A stretch of 64,000 nt of DNA from JAOPZW01 sp963807305 (GTDB taxonomy: Bacteria; Actinomycetota; Thermoleophilia; Solirubrobacterales; Solirubrobacteraceae), in NCBI GenBank assembly GCA_963807305.1, contig CAWEBN010000008.1, positions 124,001 to 188,000 of the forward strand. Reading direction: 5' to 3'. The position numbers were made by a program, and so were the translations under genes. Within the stretch, counting starts at the first letter, position 1. Every line of letters begins with the position of its first letter. The notes under the pieces are model-generated. The model was not told the origin of the DNA and made no database searches. It worked only from the letters and a program-made list of their open reading frames with translations. This document shows positions 32,351-42,580 of the stretch, piece after piece.

Positions 32351-32377
32351 ATCCCCGCGGGCGCCGCCCGTGGGGAT
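32351..32377. terminator. Terminator hairpin after secA
   Basis: ATCCCCGCGGGC and GCCCGTGGGGAT pair over 12 positions with one mismatch and a GCC triloop. It sits ~30 bases beyond the secA stop and before the next minus-strand operon. Confidence 0.6.
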
Positions 32378-32406
32378 GGGATGTCATGCGTTCGCGCGAG
32401 GCGGCG

Positions 32407-35208
<2,802 letters not shown>

Positions 35209-35255
35209 GCGTTGAGCGTAGCAGCGGAGGGGTCAATTCCCGGGCCCTTCGGCCG

Positions 35256-36506
35256 ATGGTTCCGAGGGTGAGAATCAAGGTTCCCTTCGCTCGTGAATCC
35301 AGCGCTGCGACGAGCGTCGTCAGCGTGCGCCAGGCCGTCTGCAACGCCTCGCGCGCGGTGATCGGCTACGAGGTCCTGACCGGCGATCCTGACGCGCCGC
35401 CCGCGTCGGCGCGCTTCTGCGCGCGCGCCCTGCTGGAGGCGTTCACCGACGTCGACCTCGACCTCGTGGCGCCGCACCATCCCGCCTACCTGACCGTGGC
35501 GCCGGCGCTGCTGCTGCGCCTGGACATGCTGCCCGTCTCCCCCGACCGCGTCGTGCTGCAGGTCGAGACCGCCGCGACCGTCCACGAGGAGGTCGTCGCC
35601 GCCGTGTCGCGCCTGGCCGGGTACGGCTACGCCTTCGCCGCCGTCGATCCGCCTTCGCCCGCCGCGCTCTCGCACCTGCCCGAGGTCGGGATCGTGCGGC
35701 TCGACATGTCCGACATATATCCGATCGCCGTCGGAGGGCGGGTCCGGCCCTTCCTCGCCGCCGGCCTGGAGGTGCACGCCGTGGGCGTCGCGTCCTTCCA
35801 GGTCTTCGAGGCCTGCGTCGATGCCGGCTGCCACGCCTTCCAGGGCCCCTTCCGGGCGCTGCCCGCGCTCGACCAGGCACCCGGAGTGGAGCTCGGCGCG
35901 ATGGCCACCGCCGGCGAGCTGCTCGCACCGGACATCGACAGCGCGCGCCTCGAGGCGCTCATCGCCCGCGACCTCGAGCTCAGCTACCGCCTGCTGCGCT
36001 ACGCCAACTCGGCCTTCTTCAAGCGCCGGCGCGAGATCGGCACGGTGCGCGACGCGATCACCCTCATCGGCGAGCGCATGACGCGCCGCTGGGCCCTCGT
36101 CGTCGCCCTCGCCGGCGGCGGCACGCGTCCCGACGAGCTGCTCACCGACGCCCTCGTGCGCGCGCGCACGATGGAGCTCGTCGCCACGGGCCTGCCCGGG
36201 CTCAACGCCGACCACGCCTTCACCGTCGGCCTCTTCTCGATGCTGCCGTCGCTCGTCAACCGGCCGATGGAGTACGCCCTCAGCGGCCTCGGCCTGCCGG
36301 CCGACATCGAGGGCGCGCTGCTCGACGGGCGCCCGCCGTACGGCGCGCTCCTGGACCGGCTGATCTGCCACCTCGACGGGGCCTTCGTCCGCGGCGAGGG
36401 CGCCGCGAGCTTCGACCGCATCGACGAGGCGTACCGCGCCGCGCTGGCGTGGGTCGAGCCCCTGCGCGCGGAAGTCGAGCGCGGGGCCGCCGCCGCCGCG
36501 GCCTAG
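35256..36506 (+). CDS. Degenerate EAL plus HDOD domain signalling protein
   Basis: 416 residues of the YuxH type. The EAL-like part (~15-205) has YEVLTGD where active phosphodiesterases have EALxR, and it lacks the usual acidic metal ligands, so cyclic-di-GMP hydrolysis is unlikely. The HDOD part (~205-390) has LELSYRLLRYANSAFFKRRREIGTVRDAI and LIGERMTRRWALVVAL. Such proteins act as protein-protein signalling hubs, often in motility or stress. It is divergent from secA across 47 bases, so start sites and promoters overlap; a GTG at 35269 is an alternative start. Confidence 0.88.
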   Translation: MVPRVRIKVPFARESSAATSVVSVRQAVCNASRAVIGYEVLTGDPDAPPASARFCARALLEAFTDVDLDLVAPHHPAYLTVAPALLLRLDMLPVSPDRVVLQVETAATVHEEVVAAVSRLAGYGYAFAAVDPPSPAALSHLPEVGIVRLDMSDIYPIAVGGRVRPFLAAGLEVHAVGVASFQVFEACVDAGCHAFQGPFRALPALDQAPGVELGAMATAGELLAPDIDSARLEALIARDLELSYRLLRYANSAFFKRRREIGTVRDAITLIGERMTRRWALVVALAGGGTRPDELLTDALVRARTMELVATGLPGLNADHAFTVGLFSMLPSLVNRPMEYALSGLGLPADIEGALLDGRPPYGALLDRLICHLDGAFVRGEGAASFDRIDEAYRAALAWVEPLRAEVERGAAAAAA

Positions 36507-36542
36507 CGCCGGGCGGAGCCGCCCGGCGCCGGGCCGTTCGGC

Positions 36543-37307
36543 TCAGCGGCCGGCCGTCCGCCGATAGCGCGCGACGGCGATCGGGGCGAAGACCGCGAGG
36601 ATCACCAGCGACCAGACGAAGGCGCCCCACACGCTGTTGCCCGCCGGCGCGCCGACCCAGAGCGACCGCATCGCGTCGACCATGACGGTGAACGGGTTGA
36701 TCTCGGCGAACCACTGCAGCCCCGCCGGCATCGAGTCCACCGGCACGAAGGCCGACGAGATGAAGGTCAGCGGGAAGACGGCCAGGAAGCCGACGGAGTT
36801 CGCCGCCTCGGGCGAGGAGACCAGCAGCCCCAGCAACGCGAAGACCCACGAGAACGCGTAGCCGAAGAGCAGCAGCAGCACCACACCACCGAGGAACTCG
36901 GGCACGGTCGTGTCGAACGTGAAGCCGATGATCAGGCCGGTCACGATGAGCACGACGGCCGACAGCAGGTTGGTCACCACGTCGGCCAGCGTGCGGCCCC
37001 CCAGCACCGCCGCGCGCGCCATCGGCAGCGAGCGGAAGCGGTCGATGAGGCCCTTGTGGAGGTCCTCGTTGAGCCCCAGCGCCGTGACGAAGCCGCCGAA
37101 GGCGATGTTCTGGACGATGATCCCCGGGATCAGGAAGTCGACGTACGTGTACCCCGGCGTGGAGATCGCCCCGCCGAAGACGTAGACGAAGAGCAGCACG
37201 AACATCACCGGCTGCACGGTGAAGGCGATGAGCAGGTCGGGCGCCCGCGGCAGGCGCACCAGGTTGCGCTCGGCGATCACGAGCGTGTCGGACACCAGCC
37301 GCCTCAT
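36543..37307 (-). CDS. ABC-2 type exporter permease (DrrB-like, second copy)
   Basis: 254 residues with six hydrophobic segments: LIAFTVQPVMFVLLFVYVFGG at the start, the GLIDRFRSLPMARAAVLGGR loop and FISSAFVPVDSMPAG. It closely parallels the permease at 8.9 kb but is clearly a different paralog. It overlaps its ATPase gene by 4 bases (ATGA). Together they should export a hydrophobic or cationic compound; substrate unknown. Confidence 0.88.
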   Translation of the reverse strand: MRRLVSDTLVIAERNLVRLPRAPDLLIAFTVQPVMFVLLFVYVFGGAISTPGYTYVDFLIPGIIVQNIAFGGFVTALGLNEDLHKGLIDRFRSLPMARAAVLGGRTLADVVTNLLSAVVLIVTGLIIGFTFDTTVPEFLGGVVLLLLFGYAFSWVFALLGLLVSSPEAANSVGFLAVFPLTFISSAFVPVDSMPAGLQWFAEINPFTVMVDAMRSLWVGAPAGNSVWGAFVWSLVILAVFAPIAVARYRRTAGR

Positions 37308-38290
37308 GCCGCCTTCTCCTCGTGCTCGTCGTTGTCCGCCTCGGCCGCGTGGCCGGTGAGCGACAGGAACACGTCGTCCAGGGTGGGACGCCGCAGGCCG
37401 AGGTCGTCGACGGCGACGCCGGCGTCGTCGAGCCGGCGGACCGCCTCGACGATCGTGCCGGTGCGCCGGCGGACCGTGAGCCTGACGGTCTCCTCGTCGG
37501 CGACCGGCGGCTCGTCGGACATCGGCGCGAGCGCGCCGACGGCGGTCTCGACGGCGCCGGTGTCGGCGAGGTGGACCTCGAGGCGCTCGCCGCCGACGCG
37601 GTCCTTGAGCTCGTCGGGCGGACCCTCGGCGATGACGCGGCCGCGGTCGATGACGGCGATGAGGTCGGCCAGGCGGTCGGCCTCGTCGAGGTACTGCGTG
37701 GTCAGCAGGACCGTCGTGCCCTCGGCCACCAGGCCCTCGATCGTCGCCCACACCTCGAGGCGGCTGCGCGGATCGAGGCCGGTCGTCGGCTCGTCGAGGA
37801 AGAGCACGGGCGGGCTGGCGACGAGGGCGGCGCCCAGGTCGAGCCGCCGGCGCATGCCGCCCGAATACGTCTTGACGGGGCGACCGGCCGCGTCGACGAG
37901 ATCGAAGCGCTCGAGCAGCTGATGCGCGCGGCGCTTGGCCGCGGCGCGGCGCTCGCCGTAGAGGCGCCCGACCATGACCAGGTTCTCGAGGCCGGTGAGG
38001 TTCTCGTCGACGGCCGCGTACTGCCCGGCGAGGCCGATGCGCGCGCGCAGCGCGACGGCGTCGCGGACGACGTCGAGGCCCGTGACGAGCACCGTGCCGG
38101 CGTCGGGCTTCAGGAGCGTCGTGAGCACGCGGACCGTGGTCGTCTTGCCGGCGCCGTTGGGGCCGAGGAGGCCGAGGACGCTGCCCGGCGGGACCTGAAG
38201 GTCGACGCCGTCCAGGGCCCGGACGTCGCCGAAGGACTTCACGAGACCGGTGACGCTGATCGCCGGCTCGCTCGCATTGGCTATATGCAT
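37304..38290 (-). CDS. ABC exporter ATP-binding protein (DrrA-like, second copy)
   Basis: 328 residues. Walker A GPNGAGKTTT, signature YSGGMRRRLDLGAAL, Walker B VLFLDEPTTGLD, and a DrrA-type C-terminal domain (ERLEVHLADTGAVETAVG..). It is divergent from a WYL-domain regulator; a dyad GAATCT-N5-AGATTC lies between. The parallel with the TetR-controlled pair at 8.9-11.6 kb is striking: same transporter type, different regulator class. Confidence 0.9.
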   Translation of the reverse strand: MHIANASEPAISVTGLVKSFGDVRALDGVDLQVPPGSVLGLLGPNGAGKTTTVRVLTTLLKPDAGTVLVTGLDVVRDAVALRARIGLAGQYAAVDENLTGLENLVMVGRLYGERRAAAKRRAHQLLERFDLVDAAGRPVKTYSGGMRRRLDLGAALVASPPVLFLDEPTTGLDPRSRLEVWATIEGLVAEGTTVLLTTQYLDEADRLADLIAVIDRGRVIAEGPPDELKDRVGGERLEVHLADTGAVETAVGALAPMSDEPPVADEETVRLTVRRRTGTIVEAVRRLDDAGVAVDDLGLRRPTLDDVFLSLTGHAAEADNDEHEEKAA

Positions 38291-38307
38291 TCGACCTACG
38301 CTACGAC

Positions 38308-38324
38308 GAATCTAGGTCAGATTC
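38308..38324. promoter_or_regulatory. Operator candidate GAATCT-N5-AGATTC
   Basis: A perfect 6+6 inverted repeat in the 68-base gap between the divergent exporter and WYL regulator genes. It is more AT-rich than its surroundings, as promoters are here. Binding by the WYL protein is an inference. Confidence 0.45.
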
Positions 38325-38358
38325 TGGCCGCAATTCCTGGCATCCTTGCGCTCGCACG

Positions 38359-39408
38359 ATGACCGCCACCTCGGGCCGCCTCCTCAAGCTGCTCTCCCTG
38401 CTGCAGACCCGCCGGGACTGGACCGGCGAGGAGCTCGCCGGCCGCCTCGAGGTCTCCGGCCGCACCATCCGCCGCGACATCGAGCGTCTGCGCGAGCTCG
38501 GCTACCCGGTCGACGCGCTCACCGGTCCGGCCGGCGGTTACCGCCTGCACGCCGGGACCGCGATGCCGCCCCTGCTCCTCGACGACGACGAGGCGGTCGC
38601 CATCGCCGTGGGCCTACGGACCGCCGCGCGCGCATCGGTGACCGGCATCGAAGAGACCTCCGTCCGCGCCCTGGTCAAGCTCGAGCAGGTCCTGCCCTCG
38701 CACCTGCGCCGCCGCGTCAACGCCCTGCAGACGGCGACCGTGACCCTGCCCACCAGCGGCGGGCCGACGGTCGACCCCGAGGCGCTGACCTCGATCGCCG
38801 GCGCCTGCCGCGACCGCGAGCGGCTGCGCTTCGCCTATCGCGGCCGCGACACGACCGACACGAGTCGCGTCGTCGAGCCCCACACGCTGGTGAACCTGGG
38901 GCGACGGTGGTACCTCGTCGCCTGGGACTGCAACCGCGAGGACTGGCGGACGTTCCGCGTCGACCGCCTCACGCGGCTCGCCCCGGCCGGCGCGCGCTTC
39001 GAGCCGCGCGCGCTGCCCAACGACGACCCGGCGGCCTTCGTGGCGGCGAACCTGTCAGGCGCGCCGGCGCGATACCAGGCCCGCGTCACCCTCTTCGCGT
39101 CGGCCGACGAGGTGGCCGAGCGCGCGCTCTTCGCCGGGTCGACCGTCGAGGCCATCGACGAGCGCACGTGCGAGCTGCGCACGAGCGACGACTCGCTGGA
39201 CTGGCTGGCGGTGCGCGTGGGCATCCTCGGCGTCGACTTCGAGGTCCACGAGCCGCCCGAGCTCGTCGAGCGCGTCCGCGAGCTGGCGGCGCGCTTCGAG
39301 CGGGCGGCGGGCCCCCCACCTGCTGGCGCTGGCTCCGTCGCCGGCAGCCGGGGGCGGGCGGGTCCTGTCGGCGGATCACGCTCCTCAGACTCCGCAGGCT
39401 CCGTCTGA
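38359..39408 (+). CDS. WYL-domain transcriptional regulator (HTH_11 + WYL), repeat-derived C-terminus
   Basis: 349 residues. The N-terminal winged helix (~1-60) contains RLLKLLSLLQTRRDWTGEEL and VSGRTIRRDIERLRELGYPV. The WYL ligand-binding domain follows at ~135-205 (TLVNLGRRWYLVAWDCNREDWRTFRVDRL), then the WCX extension to ~312. The last ~30 codons (AGSVAGSRGRAGPVGGSRS..) are encoded by the left arm of the 270-base inverted repeat and the stop lies in its internal hairpin, so the natural C-terminus was probably replaced. It likely controls the divergent exporter. Confidence 0.88.
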   Translation: MTATSGRLLKLLSLLQTRRDWTGEELAGRLEVSGRTIRRDIERLRELGYPVDALTGPAGGYRLHAGTAMPPLLLDDDEAVAIAVGLRTAARASVTGIEETSVRALVKLEQVLPSHLRRRVNALQTATVTLPTSGGPTVDPEALTSIAGACRDRERLRFAYRGRDTTDTSRVVEPHTLVNLGRRWYLVAWDCNREDWRTFRVDRLTRLAPAGARFEPRALPNDDPAAFVAANLSGAPARYQARVTLFASADEVAERALFAGSTVEAIDERTCELRTSDDSLDWLAVRVGILGVDFEVHEPPELVERVRELAARFERAAGPPPAGAGSVAGSRGRAGPVGGSRSSDSAGSV

Positions 39409-39611
39409 GGACGTGTCCGCCGCCACCCGCCCGAGGACCGTCCTTGCTCGGCCAGGCGCGATCGCCCGCGTCGCGGTCCGCGAGCGTCTACTCCTTCGCG
39501 GCCGCAGCTCCTGCGGCGGGTTCGGTGCGCTGCTGCTCTCCGCCGCGGCATCGCGCGACCGTGGTGTGGCTCCGCGTTGGCGAGCCACCGGTGCGCTGGT
39601 GTCTCTCTCGC
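39340..39611. repeat. Left arm of the ~270-base inverted repeat around the SnoaL-like gene
   Basis: It is an inverted copy of 40151-40426, with long identical stretches, e.g. GGCGGGCGGGTCCTGTCGGC and TCCTTCGCGGCCGCAGCTCC. It contains the internal hairpin CCTCAGAC...GTCTGAGG (39383-39410), also present in the other arm. It covers the 3' end of the WYL gene and most of the 300-base stretch before the SnoaL-like gene. No transposase or other convincing gene lies in it. Confidence 0.85.
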
Positions 39612-39708
39612 CGGCGGCCTCCCGCGTGACGTCGGGCATGGGAGCCCTGGTTAGCATCTGTCGTGCGAGCCGGCGACCTTCCAAACTGGCCATGAGAGGG
39701 GCTGACGG

Positions 39709-40116
39709 GTGAACAGCGCAATCGATCGTGACGCCGATATCCGGGCGCGGATCCAGCAGCACTGGGAGGCCTCCGAACGCGGCGACATCGACGCCGAGCA
39801 CGCGATCTACGCTGCAGACGCGATCCTGGACTACCCGCAGTCCGGCGAGCGCTTCAGAGGCCGGTCCAGGATCCAGGCGCAACGCGGCGGGCACCCGGCC
39901 GACCGCCACTTCACCATCCGCCGGATCCTGGGCGCCGGCGACCTCTGGGTGAGCGAGTGCGTGATCACCTATGACGGCGTGCCCACGTACTCGCTCAGCG
40001 TCATGGAGATCGCCGACGGTCTCGTGACCCACGAGACCCAGTACTTCGCCGACCCCTTCGACGCGCCTCCCGAGCGCGCTGCGCTGGCAGAGCCGATTCC
40101 GGCCCGCGACCAGTAA
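39709..40116 (+). CDS. SnoaL-like (NTF2-fold) protein inside the inverted-repeat element
   Basis: 135 residues. It has the SnoaL/NTF2 pattern: RIQQHWEASERGDIDAEHAIYAADAILDYP, then ERFRGRSRIQAQR and a beta-sheet half ending YSLSVMEIADGLVTHETQYFADPF. These cone-shaped folds bind or isomerise small hydrophobic molecules; a specific reaction is not evident. It starts with GTG, with GAGAGGGG upstream. It is the only gene between the two arms; similar-fold but dissimilar proteins are at 50.7 and 59.6 kb. Confidence 0.82.
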   Translation: MNSAIDRDADIRARIQQHWEASERGDIDAEHAIYAADAILDYPQSGERFRGRSRIQAQRGGHPADRHFTIRRILGAGDLWVSECVITYDGVPTYSLSVMEIADGLVTHETQYFADPFDAPPERAALAEPIPARDQ

Positions 40117-40150
40117 GCCGCTGCAGCCGTCGGTCGATGGACGAGCATCG

Positions 40151-40426
40151 ACCACCGAGGAAGCCACCAGCGCTCCGTTGGCTCGCCAACGCGGAGCCAG
40201 ACCACGCTCGACGCTGTACCGCGTCGGAGAGCAGCGACGCACGAACCCGGCGCAGGAGCTGCGGCCGCGAAGGAGTAGACGCTCGCGGACCGCGACGCGA
40301 GCGCCCGTGCCCGGCCGGGCAAGGACGGTCCTCGGGCGGGTGGCGGCGGACACGGCCTCAGACGGAGCCTGCGGAGTCTGAGGAGCGTGATCCGCCGACA
40401 GGACCCGCCCGCCACCAACTGCAGGC
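40151..40426. repeat. Right arm of the ~270-base inverted repeat
   Basis: Reverse-complement counterpart of 39340-39611, differing by scattered substitutions and a few short indels. The internal hairpin is at 40356-40383. It fills most of the 365-base gap between the SnoaL-like gene and hpf. Read in the equivalent frame the two arms encode near-identical nonsense peptides (e.g. SCRRITLLRLRRLRL), which explains several long spurious frames here. Confidence 0.85.
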
Positions 40427-40481
40427 CACGCAAGAACGCCGCCTCACGTCACCGCGGCAAGGCGCCAGGCCGTGGTCCGTG

Positions 40482-40859
40482 TTACGTCGCTATGGCCGTC
40501 CCCTCGCCGAACGCCTCCGGCTCCGTGGCCGTCCGGATGGTCTCGGTCCCGACCTTGCGCCGCCCCCGGCGCTTCTCGCGATGGCGCTTGACCTGGCGGG
40601 AGAGCTCCTCCTCGCACAGGTTGATCGCGTGCCTCAGGTCGCGCGCGCGGTCTTGCGCGCGCAGGGTCACACCCTTCAGAGCCAGAGTGGCCTCCGCCAC
40701 CTGGTTGTCGGCGATGGCCGGATTGCGCTCCTCGTAGACCTCGATCTCGAGACGCGCGAACTCCGACACCTGCTTGCCCACCTTCGTGAACCGCCTCTCG
40801 ACGTGCTCCCGGAGCTCGTCGGTCACGGGGGTGTTGCGACCCTTGACCTCGATCTGCAT
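40482..40859 (-). CDS. hpf: Ribosome hibernation promoting factor (HPF/RaiA family)
   Basis: 125 residues, beginning MQIEVKGRNTPVTDELREHVERRF with an AGAGGA ribosome site upstream; a longer frame to 40913 is less likely. The beta-alpha fold (FARLEIEVYEERN..VAEATLALKGVTLRAQD..) and basic tail RHREKRRGRRKV are typical. It stops shortly after the S30AE domain, so it is shorter than the long HPF common in actinobacteria (which carry a dimerisation tail). It binds the 30S subunit in resting cells. Gene order comF-hpf is conserved; secA is displaced. Confidence 0.9.
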   Translation of the reverse strand: MQIEVKGRNTPVTDELREHVERRFTKVGKQVSEFARLEIEVYEERNPAIADNQVAEATLALKGVTLRAQDRARDLRHAINLCEEELSRQVKRHREKRRGRRKVGTETIRTATEPEAFGEGTAIAT

Positions 40860-40914
40860 ACAGATCCTCTCGGTCGGTTGACTGGGCCTCAGGCACGTTA
40901 CCCCCGTGTTCACG

Positions 40915-41610
40915 TCATCTCAACGCCCGCGCGTAGGCGACCGCGCACACCGTGTAGGCCCCCGCTCGTCGCAGCGCCGAAGCGCACGCCTCGAGCGTCG
41001 CCCCCGTGGTGTGGACATCGTCGACCAACACGGCGTAGGACGGTGGATCGCCGCGCACGCGGACGTCGATGCGACCCGGCGCCCGGCGGGCCGCGCGCGA
41101 CGAGCCAGCCTGGCGCGTCGGCGCTCCCGTCCGAACGAGGCATGGCGTCACCGCGAGGCCCGCGCGGACCCCGATCGCGGTGGCCAGGCAGTCGGCATGG
41201 TCGAAGCCGCGCACGCGGCGGCGCAGCGGATGGGTGGGGACGGGCACGAGCGCGGACGGCGGCGCGAGCAGTCCCGCCGGAGCGCCGGCGACGATCTGGG
41301 CCGCCATCGCATCGGCCACGCCGAGGGCGGCGCGGAACTTCAGCGCGTGCACGAGCGCCCTCGCGGGACCCTCGAAGGCGACCGGCGCCCACGCCCGCGC
41401 CAGCGCGGCGCCCGGCGACGCGCAGCGCCCGTGGCAGGGCGCGGGCAGCCCGCAGCGCGGGCAGCGCTCGCCGCGCAGGAAGCGCAACTGCCCCCGGCAG
41501 GGCCAGCACAGAGGCTGGCCGGCCGCCACGCTCGCGCCGCAGTCCCAGCACGCTGGTGGGGCGAGTGCCGAGCCGAGGGCGGCGAGCAGATTGCGGGCGG
41601 CGGTGAGCAC
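40915..41610 (-). CDS. comF: ComF-family phosphoribosyltransferase-like protein
   Basis: 231 residues. An N-terminal zinc ribbon has Cys pairs CWDCG, CWPCR, CPRCG and CHGRC. It is followed by a PRTase fold with VPVPTHPLRRRVRGFDHA and the PRPP loop VLVDDVHTTGATLEAC. In competent bacteria ComF helps move single-stranded DNA into the cytoplasm; in others its role is unclear. It lies 55 bases upstream of hpf on the same strand. Confidence 0.9.
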   Translation of the reverse strand: MLTAARNLLAALGSALAPPACWDCGASVAAGQPLCWPCRGQLRFLRGERCPRCGLPAPCHGRCASPGAALARAWAPVAFEGPARALVHALKFRAALGVADAMAAQIVAGAPAGLLAPPSALVPVPTHPLRRRVRGFDHADCLATAIGVRAGLAVTPCLVRTGAPTRQAGSSRAARRAPGRIDVRVRGDPPSYAVLVDDVHTTGATLEACASALRRAGAYTVCAVAYARALR

Positions 41611-41671
41611 CCGCCGATGCTGGCGCGCGGCGCGTCACGTCTCTACCGCGCGATTGCGACAATCCTGCGCA

Positions 41672-42475
41672 GTGGCTGCGGACGCTTCGTGGACGTTCGA
41701 CCCCGGCGCCGTCGCGCTCGTGGGTCTGGCCGCGGCGGCGTACGTACCGCGCTGGCGCCGCGTGCGGGTCAAGCACGGCCCGCGCGCCGCGCCCGTCGTC
41801 CGCCTGGTCGCCTTCACTGCGGGCCTGCTCGCCCTCATCGCGGCGCTCATCTCGCCCATCGACCGGCTCGGGGAGCAGTCCTTCGCCATGCACATGGTCC
41901 AGCACATCCTGCTGCTGGACGTCGTGCCGATCCTGCTCATCGTCAGCCTGACGAAGGTCATCCTGCGCCCGGCCACCCGGCGCCTGCAGCGTCTGGAACG
42001 TTCGGCCGGCCCCCTCGCGCACCCGGCCGCGGCGGTCGTCCTCTACGTCGGCGTCATGTGGGGTTGGCACATCCCCGCGCTCTACGACGCCGCGCTGCGC
42101 CACCCGCTCGTGCACGCCATGGAGCACACGTTCTTCATGACCGCCGGGGTCCTGTACTGGTGGCACCTCATGTCGCCCATCCGGTCCCGCGCGCGCCTGA
42201 CCGGCATGGGCCCCGTGCTCTACATGCTCTCGACCAAGGTGCTCGTCGGCATCCTGGGCATCGCCATCACCTTCGCCCCGCACGCCCTGTACGCCTTCTA
42301 CGAGGACCAGGCGCCGATCTGGGGCCTCAGCGCGGACGACGACCAGGCGCTGGCCGGGGCGATCATGGCCCTCGAGCAGTCGATCGTCATGGGCATCGCC
42401 CTCGCCTGGCTGTTCGTGCGCGCCCTCGCGGAGTCCGAGTCGGACGAGCAGCGCGCCGAGCGCTACGCGGCATAG
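41672..42475 (+). CDS. ctaG: Cytochrome c oxidase assembly factor CtaG (caa3 type)
   Basis: About 267 residues, six to seven membrane helices, starting at a GTG (VAADASWTFDPGAV..). Conserved segments: SPIDRLGEQSFAMHMVQHILLLDVVPILLI, WGWHIPALYDAALRHPLVHAMEHTFFMTAGVLYWWHL and a His-containing loop AITFAPHALYAFYEDQ. Proteins of this type help insert copper in caa3-type oxidases. No oxidase genes are in the window. It is divergent from comF, with a short shared promoter region. Confidence 0.88.
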   Translation: MAADASWTFDPGAVALVGLAAAAYVPRWRRVRVKHGPRAAPVVRLVAFTAGLLALIAALISPIDRLGEQSFAMHMVQHILLLDVVPILLIVSLTKVILRPATRRLQRLERSAGPLAHPAAAVVLYVGVMWGWHIPALYDAALRHPLVHAMEHTFFMTAGVLYWWHLMSPIRSRARLTGMGPVLYMLSTKVLVGILGIAITFAPHALYAFYEDQAPIWGLSADDDQALAGAIMALEQSIVMGIALAWLFVRALAESESDEQRAERYAA

Positions 42476-42478
42476 AAA

Positions 42479-42517
42479 ACGCCCCGGTGCCATGCCGAAG
42501 GCTGGGGACCGGGGCGT
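42479..42517. terminator. Bidirectional terminator between ctaG and the UDP-glucose pyrophosphorylase gene
   Basis: ACGCCCCGGT (42479-42488) and ACCGGGGCGT (42508-42517) are perfect complements, preceded by AAA after the ctaG stop. The genes converge, so it can serve both. Confidence 0.7.
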
Positions 42518-42580
42518 AGTGGGACAGTGTTCCCGATCTTGCGGACGGCGCACCACCGCTATTCGGTCAGTTCCCGCTAA

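Larger units (their letters stand above)
39340..40426. mobile_element. Putative non-autonomous element: long inverted repeats enclosing one SnoaL-like gene
   Basis: Two ~270-base inverted arms flank a ~540-base centre whose only good gene is the SnoaL-like CDS. There is no transposase, no short direct target duplication that I can see, and no IS-type short terminal repeat. The unit ends 56 bases before the hpf stop and begins inside the WYL reading frame, consistent with insertion. A cassette moved by a transposase in trans, or a duplication-inversion around the gene, are both possible. Confidence 0.55.

Noticed and set aside
39385..40353. Minus-strand frame of 322 residues across the SnoaL gene
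   Set aside because: Both ends are encoded by the inverted-repeat arms, and the middle is antisense to a good SnoaL-like gene.
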